Part shown: piece after piece, positions 1 to 5,426 of the stretch
Layout of the letters: each line of letters opens with the position of its first letter
How positions within the stretch are numbered: position 1 is the first letter of the stretch
Notes under the pieces: generated by a model
Told to the model about the DNA's origin: nothing
The model's input: the letters and a program-made list of their open reading frames with translations, nothing else
The model's database searches: none
Assembly: GCA_025450955.1 (NCBI GenBank)
Contig: JANWLJ010000101.1
Span: 1-8,354 of the forward strand
Length of the DNA stretch: 8,354 nt
Reading direction: 5' to 3'
Origin: Polyangium sp. (in: bacteria)
GTDB taxonomy: Bacteria > Myxococcota_A > Polyangia > Palsa-1104
Program-made: the position numbers and the translations under genes

Positions 1-1
1 C

Positions 2-364
2 TTATGGATCTGCAGCCATGATTTTTTGCAGTTCGTCGTCGAAGCAACGAACCGCAGCAGGTTGCCGATCGTAAAGCTCCAACCAAAACTCTTTCGGCGT
101 CCACGGCTCAGGACGAAGCCAATAGCGGCCTGGTCGGTTACTCACGATTCTCCATGTGGGCGGTACGACGTAGCTTACCAATTCAAATAGCTCCGCATCG
201 TATAGAGCGGGCGTCATGCTTTCATCGCCTAGAATTCGAAAGACTGTCCTTCCAGCCTCAATCCCGATCTCGAGTACATGATACACCTCCCCGACCGTCA
301 TCTGCTGAGACGTGTCGGCGGGCCGGCCACGTGAATCGCGCAGGGCGATACAACGAACCTTCAT
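2..364 (-). CDS. Immunity-like small protein, unnamed family (120 aa)
   Basis: The protein starts MKVRCIALRDSRGRP, has a central stretch around residues 25-62 (GEVYHVLEI...TPALYDAELFELVS) and an aromatic-rich second half with W71, W83, W88 and FWLELYD at 93-99. This layout resembles small proteins I recall from toxin-immunity loci, but I cannot name the family and no function can be proven. No signal peptide or membrane segment is visible, so it is probably cytoplasmic. The frame stays open to an ATG at 460, but the extra 32 residues look non-coding and MKVRC looks like a natural family start, so I chose 364; an AGGCGG-like stretch lies just upstream. It is the last gene of the leftward array inside the window, about 210 nt after its neighbour, with two tandem palindromes in that gap, so it may have its own promoter. 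Its TAA stop is at 2-4, and the array may continue beyond the edge. Confidence 0.6.
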   Translation of the reverse strand: MKVRCIALRDSRGRPADTSQQMTVGEVYHVLEIGIEAGRTVFRILGDESMTPALYDAELFELVSYVVPPTWRIVSNRPGRYWLRPEPWTPKEFWLELYDRQPAAVRCFDDELQKIMAADP

Positions 365-380
365 TGGGCACCGCCTACCA

Positions 381-406
381 TGGAATGATTCCAGTATTGA
401 ATACTG
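381..406. promoter_or_regulatory. Tandem palindromes, possible operator
   Basis: Two adjacent odd palindromes sit in the gap before the 120-aa gene. TGGAATGATTCCA (381-393) has 6-bp arms around G387. CAGTATTGAATACTG (392-406) has 7-bp arms around G399. Their centres are 12 bp apart and they share two bases. They lie 17-42 nt upstream of the chosen start at 364, on the side where a promoter for that leftward gene would be. A repressor or regulator site is an inference; no regulator gene is visible in the window. Confidence 0.35.
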
Positions 407-574
407 ATTTGAAACCCATTCCGGACGCGCGGCCGGGAGCGTGATATTGGAATGGAACATCTACGAAAAACGAACCAGATCGGGGCGAGCGCGAAAAGCC
501 CAAACGGCGCGAGTCTGTTGACGACCTGGTCGTCGGCTCCTTGCAGAGCGTGTTTTTGCTTTCTCGATTCACTT

Positions 575-799
575 TCAGGGTTTCCAATGTTCGATCCAAG
601 GCTCTGGAATCTCAATCGCTGAACCATCGCTATACTCTATGAGGTAGAGGTACGTGCCAATCGGCGTGTCATAGCGGACGGCTTGTTCTTCACTCGCCAC
701 AGCGCGCATCCCGACCACGGCAGCAATTGCTGCAGGCCGGTAGCACGCGGGTGCATCAGACCTCACCTTCACGCCGTCTCCCCACGTGTGCTTGGTCAT
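575..799 (-). CDS. Small conserved-looking protein, possible SH3-like fold (74 aa)
   Basis: This is a short soluble protein with the pattern GDGVKVRSDAPACYRPAAIAAVVGM (residues 8-31), then YLYLIEYSDGSAIEIPEPWIEHW (50-72). A leading GD.V.V segment followed by a strand ending in EYSDG..IEIPE suggests a small beta-barrel of the SH3 kind; this is a pattern reading only. The start is supported by a GGAG ribosome site (minus strand, 808-811) 8 nt before the ATG. It lies 42 nt downstream of the CxxC protein gene and 210 nt before the next one, within a leftward run of immunity-style genes. Its role is unknown; by context it may be an immunity or accessory protein. It would be easy to miss because of its size, but codon use and the ribosome site make it credible. 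Confidence 0.6.
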   Translation of the reverse strand: MTKHTWGDGVKVRSDAPACYRPAAIAAVVGMRAVASEEQAVRYDTPIGTYLYLIEYSDGSAIEIPEPWIEHWKP

Positions 800-841
800 C
801 GGCGGTTCTCCACCCTCCGTTCTCCGAATGAGCCGGGCGGT

Positions 842-1126
842 TCAACTGGACCGAAGCTTCGGAGACTGGTCACTGGGCGGACACAAGACAATCTTCCATT
901 TGAACCTATCCTGGAAATCGTCGAAACAGTCTCTACAGATCCAATGATATCGATCTGTCGTCATATATCCTTCGGTCAGATCCGCACCTTGAATAGTGAA
1001 CTTGCGCCCGCAAAACTCACAGTGATCATGCTCCCATCCGTTTCGATAGGGTCGATATTGAGCCCAGCACATCTCAAGGCCCTTTAGATATCGCTCCTGT
1101 CCTTGCAACCGCCAATCATCATCCAT
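842..1126 (-). CDS. Zinc-ribbon-like small protein with two CxxC pairs (94 aa)
   Basis: The protein carries WEHDHCEFCGRKF (residues 31-43) and YHWICRDCFDDF (60-71), giving two knuckles, C36-x2-C39 and C64-x2-C67, 24 residues apart. This spacing fits one structural zinc site. The N-terminus (DDDWRLQGQERYLKG) is rich in charged and aromatic residues. I recall proteins with the same order (WRLQGQE..YLKG, then HDHCEFC, then YHWIC..CF..F) as short hypothetical proteins, often near polymorphic toxin loci; the biochemical role is not known to me. The gene begins 21 nt after the stop of the putative immunity gene, with a weak GGA ribosome site, so co-transcription is likely. No membrane segment is seen. 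The residues after about 80 are low in order and probably a tail. Confidence 0.75.
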   Translation of the reverse strand: MDDDWRLQGQERYLKGLEMCWAQYRPYRNGWEHDHCEFCGRKFTIQGADLTEGYMTTDRYHWICRDCFDDFQDRFKWKIVLCPPSDQSPKLRSS

Positions 1127-1146
1127 GATTCTGTTCCGTCGCGGCG

Positions 1147-1491
1147 CTATTTTTTCAAGTCTCGGGAGTTTCCGAGAACCCTGTGCGGTTCACTCTCTGT
1201 TATCCGCTCACACGCAAATGAAATGAACTCTTCTTCGGAGTCTCTGACGTAATGCCGCACTCTTTCCAAGCCCCGCGATGACACATCTTCCGAGAGGAGC
1301 AGCACAATTCCAGAAAGGGTCGGCTGCCCCCGAAACCTGACATCGAGGACATGGTCAAACCTTATCTCAAGCTCCCTATTAGAATCAATTTCATGAAGTG
1401 TAAGATTGATGGAAAGCTCGGAATCCTCACGTTCTAGGGCTAGCTTCAAAACACGACTCTGAGCGGCGAGTGGTTTCATACTGTCACTCAT
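1147..1491 (-). CDS. Putative immunity protein for the adjacent toxin tip (114 aa)
   Basis: A small soluble protein rich in beta-strand patterns: SINLTLHEIDSNRELEIRFDHVLDVRF (28-54), then SGIVLLLSEDVSSRGLERVRHYVRD (60-84), then EEFISFACERI (87-97). The order 'FxxVxDxxF ... EDVSxRGLExVxxxVxDxE...ISFxCexI' resembles small immunity proteins I recall from contact-dependent toxin loci; I cannot give a Pfam name. The frame is open back to 1593, but the start at 1491 is chosen because an AGGAG ribosome site lies 10 nt before it, and its ATG overlaps the toxin-tip stop as ATGAGTGA. That 8-nt overlap is the usual coupling of a toxin with its cognate immunity gene. I infer that it binds and blocks the neighbouring toxin domain in the cytoplasm. 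Alternative: an unrelated member of the immunity bank. Confidence 0.68.
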   Translation of the reverse strand: MSDSMKPLAAQSRVLKLALEREDSELSINLTLHEIDSNRELEIRFDHVLDVRFRGQPTLSGIVLLLSEDVSSRGLERVRHYVRDSEEEFISFACERITESEPHRVLGNSRDLKK

Positions 1492-1726
1492 GGGGTACAA
1501 ACTCCTGCCACGTGGCTCTGCACTTCTTCCAATATCCTGGTCTACTGGGTTTGAAGAAAGTCCGCGTTGTTCCATCCGGATTATAGGAACCAAATATGGT
1601 GGTATCCGGATCGTAGGTTCGAATCACAGCATTACCATCGATATTGGTTGGAAAGCCGCTTTCCTGCGAATCAGCCAGAAATGACGAGGCACTCGACGAA
1701 TAATCATCCGCGCCGTGGTCGCCCAA
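1484..1726 (-). CDS. Orphan, N-terminally truncated polymorphic toxin C-terminal tip (80 aa)
   Basis: The core reads GNAVIRTYDPDTTIFGSYNP then DGTTRTFFKP (residues 31-60), followed by GYW (64-66). 'G..viRtYDP.T..FGsYNPDGTT.TFFKP...YW' is, from my memory of the family, the tail of toxin domains at the C-termini of Rhs, CdiA and similar secreted effectors, probably of the colicin-D/BECR-like nuclease kind. Residues 9-21 (YSSSASSFLADSQ) match the helix that usually precedes it. The preceding part of the domain, which normally carries a His-rich KHxxxFG-type segment, is absent, as are all delivery and repeat regions. The reading frame begins just after an in-frame TAG; the first start is TTG at 1726 with an AGGA ribosome site 9 nt upstream (1736-1739), so it could still be translated. 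It overlaps the preceding gene by 23 nt and the immunity gene by 8 nt. Probably inactive remnant or recombination donor. Confidence 0.62.
   Translation of the reverse strand: MGDHGADDYSSSASSFLADSQESGFPTNIDGNAVIRTYDPDTTIFGSYNPDGTTRTFFKPSRPGYWKKCRATWQEFVPHE
1502..1506 (-). promoter_or_regulatory. Strong ribosome binding site deciding the start at 1491
   Basis: The minus strand reads GGCAGGAG here, with AGGAG 10 nt before the ATG at 1491. No comparable site precedes the longer possible start at 1593. It lies within the last codons of the toxin tip, so the immunity gene has its own strong initiation signal as well as coupling. Confidence 0.6.
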
Positions 1727-2315
1727 ACACCGCTATCCTATAGCATTGACCATTTTCCACGTCGCGACCTGCTTTTCGCAGGAGATCCCGCGTCTGAGAA
1801 TAACCCTCTACGTCATGAGTGGTCGAGAACAGGAGGGAGTCGTTCAACCTGCTCGCATATTTGCCAAGCTCCGGCAAGGACGCATAAACAATTTCGTGAT
1901 ATACAGAAGAAAAGACACTGCATTCATCATCATAATAACCGAAATCAAATCCGAGGAACTCTGCGCCTTTTGGAATTCGCATATTAGAGATCAACTGAGA
2001 ATCAGATACGACGACCAAGGCATCGTGAACCTCGCGTATACTGTTCTCATCAGCCGCACCAAGGAGCTCCGGCCAAGACTCAGTCGGCGCTAAACCGGAG
2101 ATATGTGGTACCCGCAGTGGCACCTCCTCCGGCCATGGCCTACCGTCGATGCCCCGATACGCCTGCACTATTTCATCTTCCGATGCTGCGACTTCAGGTT
2201 GACGGGTTCTCGCACCGGGCTTCTCCGCCCGCCAGTTTATCCGCCGAACGAATAGTGCACCCTGTCTCTCTTTCAAGCTCATCGACATCAATGGAAAAAG
2301 ATTAAGGCTCATCAT
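1704..2315 (-). CDS. Immunity-like protein, unnamed family (203 aa)
   Basis: The N-terminal 45 residues (LFVRRINWRAEKPGARTRQP region) are basic and look variable. The middle, VPLRVPHISGLAPTESWPELL (65-85), leads to a conserved-looking C-terminal half: GAEFLGFDFGYYDDECSVFS (117-136), SVYHEIVYASLPELGKYASR (137-156), LNDSLLFSTTHDVEGYSQTR (157-176), LLRKAGRDVENG (178-189) and YRIAVFG (192-198). The motif series 'GFDFGYY..E.SVFSS..hEivYa..peL.kya..LN.sLLFst' is one I associate with unnamed immunity-type proteins next to polymorphic toxins. The function is inferred from this and from context. The start overlaps the end of the preceding gene by 14 nt (GGAAATGATGAGCCTTAA); ATG at 2315 or the next codon at 2312 are both possible, with a GGAA just before. 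The stop lies inside the truncated toxin tip. No signal peptide is seen. Confidence 0.68.
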   Translation of the reverse strand: MMSLNLFPLMSMSLKERQGALFVRRINWRAEKPGARTRQPEVAASEDEIVQAYRGIDGRPWPEEVPLRVPHISGLAPTESWPELLGAADENSIREVHDALVVVSDSQLISNMRIPKGAEFLGFDFGYYDDECSVFSSVYHEIVYASLPELGKYASRLNDSLLFSTTHDVEGYSQTRDLLRKAGRDVENGQCYRIAVFGRPRRG

Positions 2316-2712
2316 TTCCGGGAAAAAACATCACCTTCCCTCCTGGCGAACAAACCCATTTGCCACCGGGGAAAGCTCCCAATTCCCATGCTTCATAAGA
2401 TTCGTTCGGGAGGATCTCGAGCACTTCTCCGCGATCAAAAACAACCCTCAATCTTCCATTCTCTTCAATATCAATTGCATTTACTGGCGCACCTCTGAAC
2501 GGCAAGATGGGCGCAAGACTCGCAGGCTCGTCGGTCGCGAGCAGATCTTCACGATCTCCACTCTTCAGGTGGCATTCGGTTCCAATGTAAAGCCGCGCCT
2601 TGCCAGTTCTGTCCATCAGGAATAGCCCCAGCCTGAAGTCAATCTGAATGAGCTGCACCATCCCGCCATCCAGTCCAAGATGCCAGCCAGCTACCGTCTG
2701 CTTGGTTTCCAT
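2302..2712 (-). CDS. DUF6188-like protein (136 aa)
   Basis: The order of motifs fits DUF6188 as I know it: GWHLGLDGGMVQLIQIDFRLGL (9-30), GKARLYIGTECHL (37-49), a link ending LAPILPFRGAPVNAIDI (66-82), then NGRLRVVFDRGEVLEILPNE (85-104), YEAWELGAFPGGKWVCSPGG (106-125). The closing YEAW ... PGG signature is the clearest part. Members are short soluble proteins of unknown biochemistry, often in toxin-immunity neighbourhoods; an immunity role is an inference here. An in-frame TAA lies nine codons upstream, so ATG at 2712 is the first usable start, although only a weak GGAAAA precedes it. It is the first gene of the leftward array, facing the divergent intergenic region, and its end overlaps the following gene by 14 nt, indicating a common transcript. 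Confidence 0.75.
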   Translation of the reverse strand: METKQTVAGWHLGLDGGMVQLIQIDFRLGLFLMDRTGKARLYIGTECHLKSGDREDLLATDEPASLAPILPFRGAPVNAIDIEENGRLRVVFDRGEVLEILPNESYEAWELGAFPGGKWVCSPGGKVMFFPGNDEP

Positions 2713-3093
2713 GCAGTCTATTTTCCGAGATACCCGTTAAGTAGTTTTTGATGAATCGGGGGAAATGGAGTTGCTGAGCTTGGTTCAGGACCAGCGGTGC
2801 TCGCCGGTTTTCCCGCCCGCGGGGCGAGTCTGCGTTCTTCCTAGCTTACGAAGCGGGCGCAGGGGCATCGAGGGCTCTCTATTAGGAGACGAGGGAACTG
2901 GCCGGGCTGGCGTCTGCACTCTGCGTGCCGAAAATGTCCGCCGCGCATTCGTCGACGGTAGATGAAGAGGCAGGCGACGATCGATCGAGCGCGCGACTGT
3001 CGTCGGAGGCGACAGAGTGGCTGCTACTGTCGTGGCCTCGCGGGTTCGAGCGAGGGTTGACAGGCTCCCAAGTGCAGACTACGCCAACACGCG
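2713..3093. other. Divergent intergenic region at a composition boundary
   Basis: This 381-nt stretch separates the leftward array from the rightward chaperone operon, so it should hold promoters for both. The part nearest 2713-2760 is AT-richer like the left side; the rest is GC-rich. Open frames here (for example 2765-2965 and 2925-3197) give low-complexity Arg/Ser-rich peptides with no recognisable motifs, and I do not call them genes. A 6-bp hairpin (CTGTCG 2997-3002, CGACAG 3010-3015) has no T run and is not a convincing terminator. No tRNA or integrase site was recognised, and no clear promoter for the leftward array was seen. Confidence 0.55.
3057..3085 (+). promoter_or_regulatory. Candidate sigma-70-type promoter of the chaperone operon
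   Basis: TTGACA (3057-3062) is a perfect -35 hexamer. After exactly 17 bp comes TACGCC (3080-3085), which keeps only the TA of a -10. Transcription would start near 3092, at or just before the ATG at 3094. No ribosome site precedes that ATG, which agrees with a leaderless message. The -10 is weak, so this is tentative. Confidence 0.35.
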
Positions 3094-3654
3094 ATGCGTC
3101 TCCTACTCGCGCTCAAGTGTTTCTTCCTCGTGCTGTTTGCCAATCGCCTGCCCGAAGGGGCGGCGGCCCTCTTGCCGGCAAGCGAGCCGGCGCCTGAAAA
3201 GCTCGCGTTGCCGGTCAAGGAGGCCGAGATCGTCTCGGAGCCGGCGCCGGCAGCTGCGGCGAGCAAGCGCGACGACGGGATGCGCGGCGCGGTTCAGCTC
3301 CTCGCGATTTTCCAGCGCGAAGGGCGTTTGCTCGATTTTCTCCAGGAGGAGATCGACGCGTACTCCGACGCGCAGATCGGCGCGGCTGTGCGCGACATTC
3401 ATCGCGGCTGCAAGCGAGCGCTCGCCGAGCATCTGCCGCTCGAGCCGGTGCTCGCCGAGCCGGAGAACGCGCGGGTGCGGGTCGATCCCGGCTTCGATCC
3501 GTCGCGCATCCGGCTCACCGGCAACGTGCTCGGCGAGCCGCCCTACACCGGCACGCTCAAGCATCATGGCTGGCGCACGGCCAAGGTCTCGCTGCCGCCC
3601 ACCACCACCGCCAGCGACCCGTCGGTGGTCGCGCCCGCCGAGGTGGAGCTATGA
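3094..3654 (+). CDS. DUF2760 domain-containing protein (186 aa)
   Basis: The C-terminal two thirds match DUF2760 as I know it: GAVQLLAIFQREGRLLDFLQ (65-84), EEIDAYSDAQIGAAVRDIHR (85-104), LPLEPVLAEPENARVRVDPGFDPSRIRLTGN (114-144), GEPPYTGTLKHHGWR (147-161) and the closing VVAPAEVEL (178-186). Residues 1-29 (RLLLALKCFFLVLFANRLPEG) form a hydrophobic or amphipathic helix that could touch the membrane; an Ala/Pro-rich linker follows. The biochemical role is unknown. The family is found with Hsp70-type genes in a conserved operon, so it may be a cofactor or client adaptor for them; that is inference from context. The ATG at 3094 is chosen because the hydrophobic start matches family members, although no ribosome site precedes it. 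Its TGA overlaps the next ATG (ATGA). Confidence 0.88.
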   Translation: MRLLLALKCFFLVLFANRLPEGAAALLPASEPAPEKLALPVKEAEIVSEPAPAAAASKRDDGMRGAVQLLAIFQREGRLLDFLQEEIDAYSDAQIGAAVRDIHRGCKRALAEHLPLEPVLAEPENARVRVDPGFDPSRIRLTGNVLGEPPYTGTLKHHGWRTAKVSLPPTTTASDPSVVAPAEVEL

Positions 3655-5426
3655 GCACCGCCCCGCGTTACGTGGTCGGGATCGATCTCGGCACCACCAA
3701 CTGCGCGGTCGCCTACGTCGACACCGCCGAGGAGCCGGCGCGCGCGCGGCCGCTCGCGATCCCGCAGGTGGTCGCGCCCGGGATCGTCGAGCCGCGCCCG
3801 ACCTTGCCGTCGTTCCTTTATCTGGCGAGCGAATCCGAATTCGCCAAAAACGCGCTCGCGCTGCCGTGGAGCAGCGAGTCGCCGGCGTTCACCGTCGGAG
3901 AGCTGGCGCGCGGCCACGGTTGGCAGGTGCCGATGCGGCTCATCTCCTCGGCCAAGTCGTGGCTCTGTCACTCGGGAGTCGATCGCACCGCCGCGATCCT
4001 GCCCTGGCAGGCGCCCGAGGAGATTGGCAAGCGCTCGCCCGTCGACGCCTCGGCCGCCTATCTCGCTCACCTCACCGGCGCCTGGAACCACGCATTTCCG
4101 GATGCGCCGCTCGCCGAGCAGGATGTGTTTCTCACCGTGCCCGCGTCGTTCGACGCGGTGGCGCGCGAGCTCACCGTCAACGCCGCCGCGACCGCAGGGT
4201 TGCCGCGGGTGACCCTGCTCGAGGAGCCGCAGGCCGCTTTTTATTCGTGGCTCGGCCAGGCGGGCGAGCGCTGGCGCGAGCAGCTCTCCGTCGGTGACGT
4301 GGTGCTGGTCTGCGACGTCGGCGGCGGCACCACCGATTTTTCGCTGATCGCGGTCAGCGAAGCGGACGGCAACCTTCAGCTCGAGCGCGTCGCGGTCGGC
4401 GATCACATTCTCCTCGGCGGCGACAACATGGATCTCGCGCTCGCCCACGCGGTGCGCGCGCGGCTCGAGACCGAGGGCACCAAGCTCGACAACTGGCAGC
4501 TCGCGTCGCTGGTCCACTCCTGCCGTCAGGCCAAAGAGGAGCTGCTCGAAAAACCGACGGAGCCGGCGGCGCAGGTGGTGGTGCTCGGGCGCGGCTCCAA
4601 AGTGGTCGGCGGATCGCTGCGCACCGAGGTCCAGCGCGCCGACGTCGACGCGCTGGTCGACGGCTTCTTTCCGCCCGCCGCGCTCGACGACAAACCGAAG
4701 CGCGATCGACGCATCGGCCTGCGCGAGCTCGGGTTGCCGTTCGCCGCCGACGCCGCGATCACCCGCCACCTCGCCGCGTTCGTCGGTGCGCACCGCAAGG
4801 CCACCACCGTGCTCTTCAACGGCGGGGTGATGAAGAGCCGCGCGCTCCAGCGCCGCGTCGTCGAGACGCTCGACTCCTGGTCCGACTCGCCCGAAGACGA
4901 TCTCGAGATGCTCGGCGGCACCGACCTCGATCTCGCGGTCGCCCACGGCGCCGCCACCTACGGGATGGTCCGGCGCGGCAAAGGCGTGCGCATCCGCGGC
5001 GGCACCGCGCGCGCGTACTACATCGGCATCGAGTCGTCGATGCCGGCGGTGCCGGGGATGACGCCGCCGCTCAAGGCGCTGTGCGTGGCGCCGTTCGGGA
5101 TGGAAGAGGGCACCGAGACCTCGGTCTCGTCGCGCGAGCTCGGGCTGGTGATCGGCGAGCCGGCCGAGTTCCGCTTTCTCGCCTCGTCGGTGCGCAAGGA
5201 CGATCAGGCCGGCACGATGGTCGAGGAGGTCGACGATCGAATGACCGAGCTCGCGCCGGTCTCCACCGTGCTCGGCGACGCGGGTGCGGCCGAGGCCGGG
5301 CAGCTGGTCCCGGTGCAGCTCCACTCCAAGGTGACCGAGGTCGGCACGCTCGAGCTGTGGTGCGTCGAGAAGGCCGGCCGGCGCTGGAAGCTCGAGTACA
5401 ACGTCCGCGAGGCCCCGCAAAAATGA
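3651..5426 (+). CDS. Hsp70-family ATPase, lidless (591 aa)
   Basis: This is an Hsp70-type actin-fold ATPase, presumably a cytoplasmic chaperone. Phosphate-1 is VVGIDLGTTNCAV (8-20); PTLPSFLYL (50-58) follows. SSAKSWLCH (99-107) has K102, a candidate for the catalytic lysine. LLEEPQAAFYSWL (189-201) holds E192 in the place of the DnaK NEPTAAA glutamate. Phosphate-2 is CDVGGGTTDFSLI (221-233); LLGGDNMDLALA (254-265) and the adenosine motif VLFNGGVMKS (387-396) complete the fold. From about 450 on, a beta-rich region ends in LELWCVEKAGRRWKLEYNV (567-585). No helical lid and no EEVD-like tail are present, unlike DnaK (about 640 aa). The start is fixed by the ATGA overlap with the DUF2760 gene and an AGGTGGAG ribosome site. 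It overlaps the next gene as ATGA. It is not DnaK itself; no grpE or dnaJ is near. Confidence 0.92.
   Translation: MSTAPRYVVGIDLGTTNCAVAYVDTAEEPARARPLAIPQVVAPGIVEPRPTLPSFLYLASESEFAKNALALPWSSESPAFTVGELARGHGWQVPMRLISSAKSWLCHSGVDRTAAILPWQAPEEIGKRSPVDASAAYLAHLTGAWNHAFPDAPLAEQDVFLTVPASFDAVARELTVNAAATAGLPRVTLLEEPQAAFYSWLGQAGERWREQLSVGDVVLVCDVGGGTTDFSLIAVSEADGNLQLERVAVGDHILLGGDNMDLALAHAVRARLETEGTKLDNWQLASLVHSCRQAKEELLEKPTEPAAQVVVLGRGSKVVGGSLRTEVQRADVDALVDGFFPPAALDDKPKRDRRIGLRELGLPFAADAAITRHLAAFVGAHRKATTVLFNGGVMKSRALQRRVVETLDSWSDSPEDDLEMLGGTDLDLAVAHGAATYGMVRRGKGVRIRGGTARAYYIGIESSMPAVPGMTPPLKALCVAPFGMEEGTETSVSSRELGLVIGEPAEFRFLASSVRKDDQAGTMVEEVDDRMTELAPVSTVLGDAGAAEAGQLVPVQLHSKVTEVGTLELWCVEKAGRRWKLEYNVREAPQK
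4313..4356 (+). repeat. Block near-identical to 6100-6143 (Hsp70 duplication)
   Basis: These 44 bases, coding for the phosphate-2 loop, differ from 6100-6143 by a single silent base (T4337 against C6124). A second block, 4410-4446, is identical over 37 bases to 6200-6236 and codes for the GGDNMDLALA motif. They mark the tandem duplication of the Hsp70 genes and could support recombination between them. Confidence 0.7.

Noticed and set aside
365..460. 32-residue N-terminal extension of the 120-aa protein
   Set aside because: It has no protein-like pattern, covers two palindromes, and the shorter MKVRC start looks natural for the family.
1492..1593. 34-residue N-terminal extension of the 114-aa immunity protein
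   Set aside because: It overlaps the toxin-tip coding sequence in another frame, and a strong AGGAG site supports the start at 1491.
1715..2305. Plus-strand open frames of 66 to 115 codons in the immunity array
   Set aside because: They lie opposite the 203-aa minus-strand protein, which has a clear motif series; none shows a family pattern.
2997..3015. Hairpin CTGTCG/CGACAG as a terminator
   Set aside because: Only 6 bp of stem, no T run, and it lies between divergent genes, where a terminator is not expected.
2765..3197. Small plus-strand open frames in the divergent intergenic region
   Set aside because: No recognisable motifs, odd composition and no convincing ribosome sites.
3017..4297. 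Plus-strand open frame (426 codons) across the DUF2760 and Hsp70 start
   Set aside because: Out-of-frame Arg/Ser-rich shadow; the DUF2760 and Hsp70 frames are supported by family motifs.
5081..5422. N-terminal extension of the second Hsp70 (114 codons upstream of 5423)
   Set aside because: It is the shifted frame of the first Hsp70's end; MIERFVVGIDLGTTN at 5423 is the natural Hsp70 start with an ATGA overlap.
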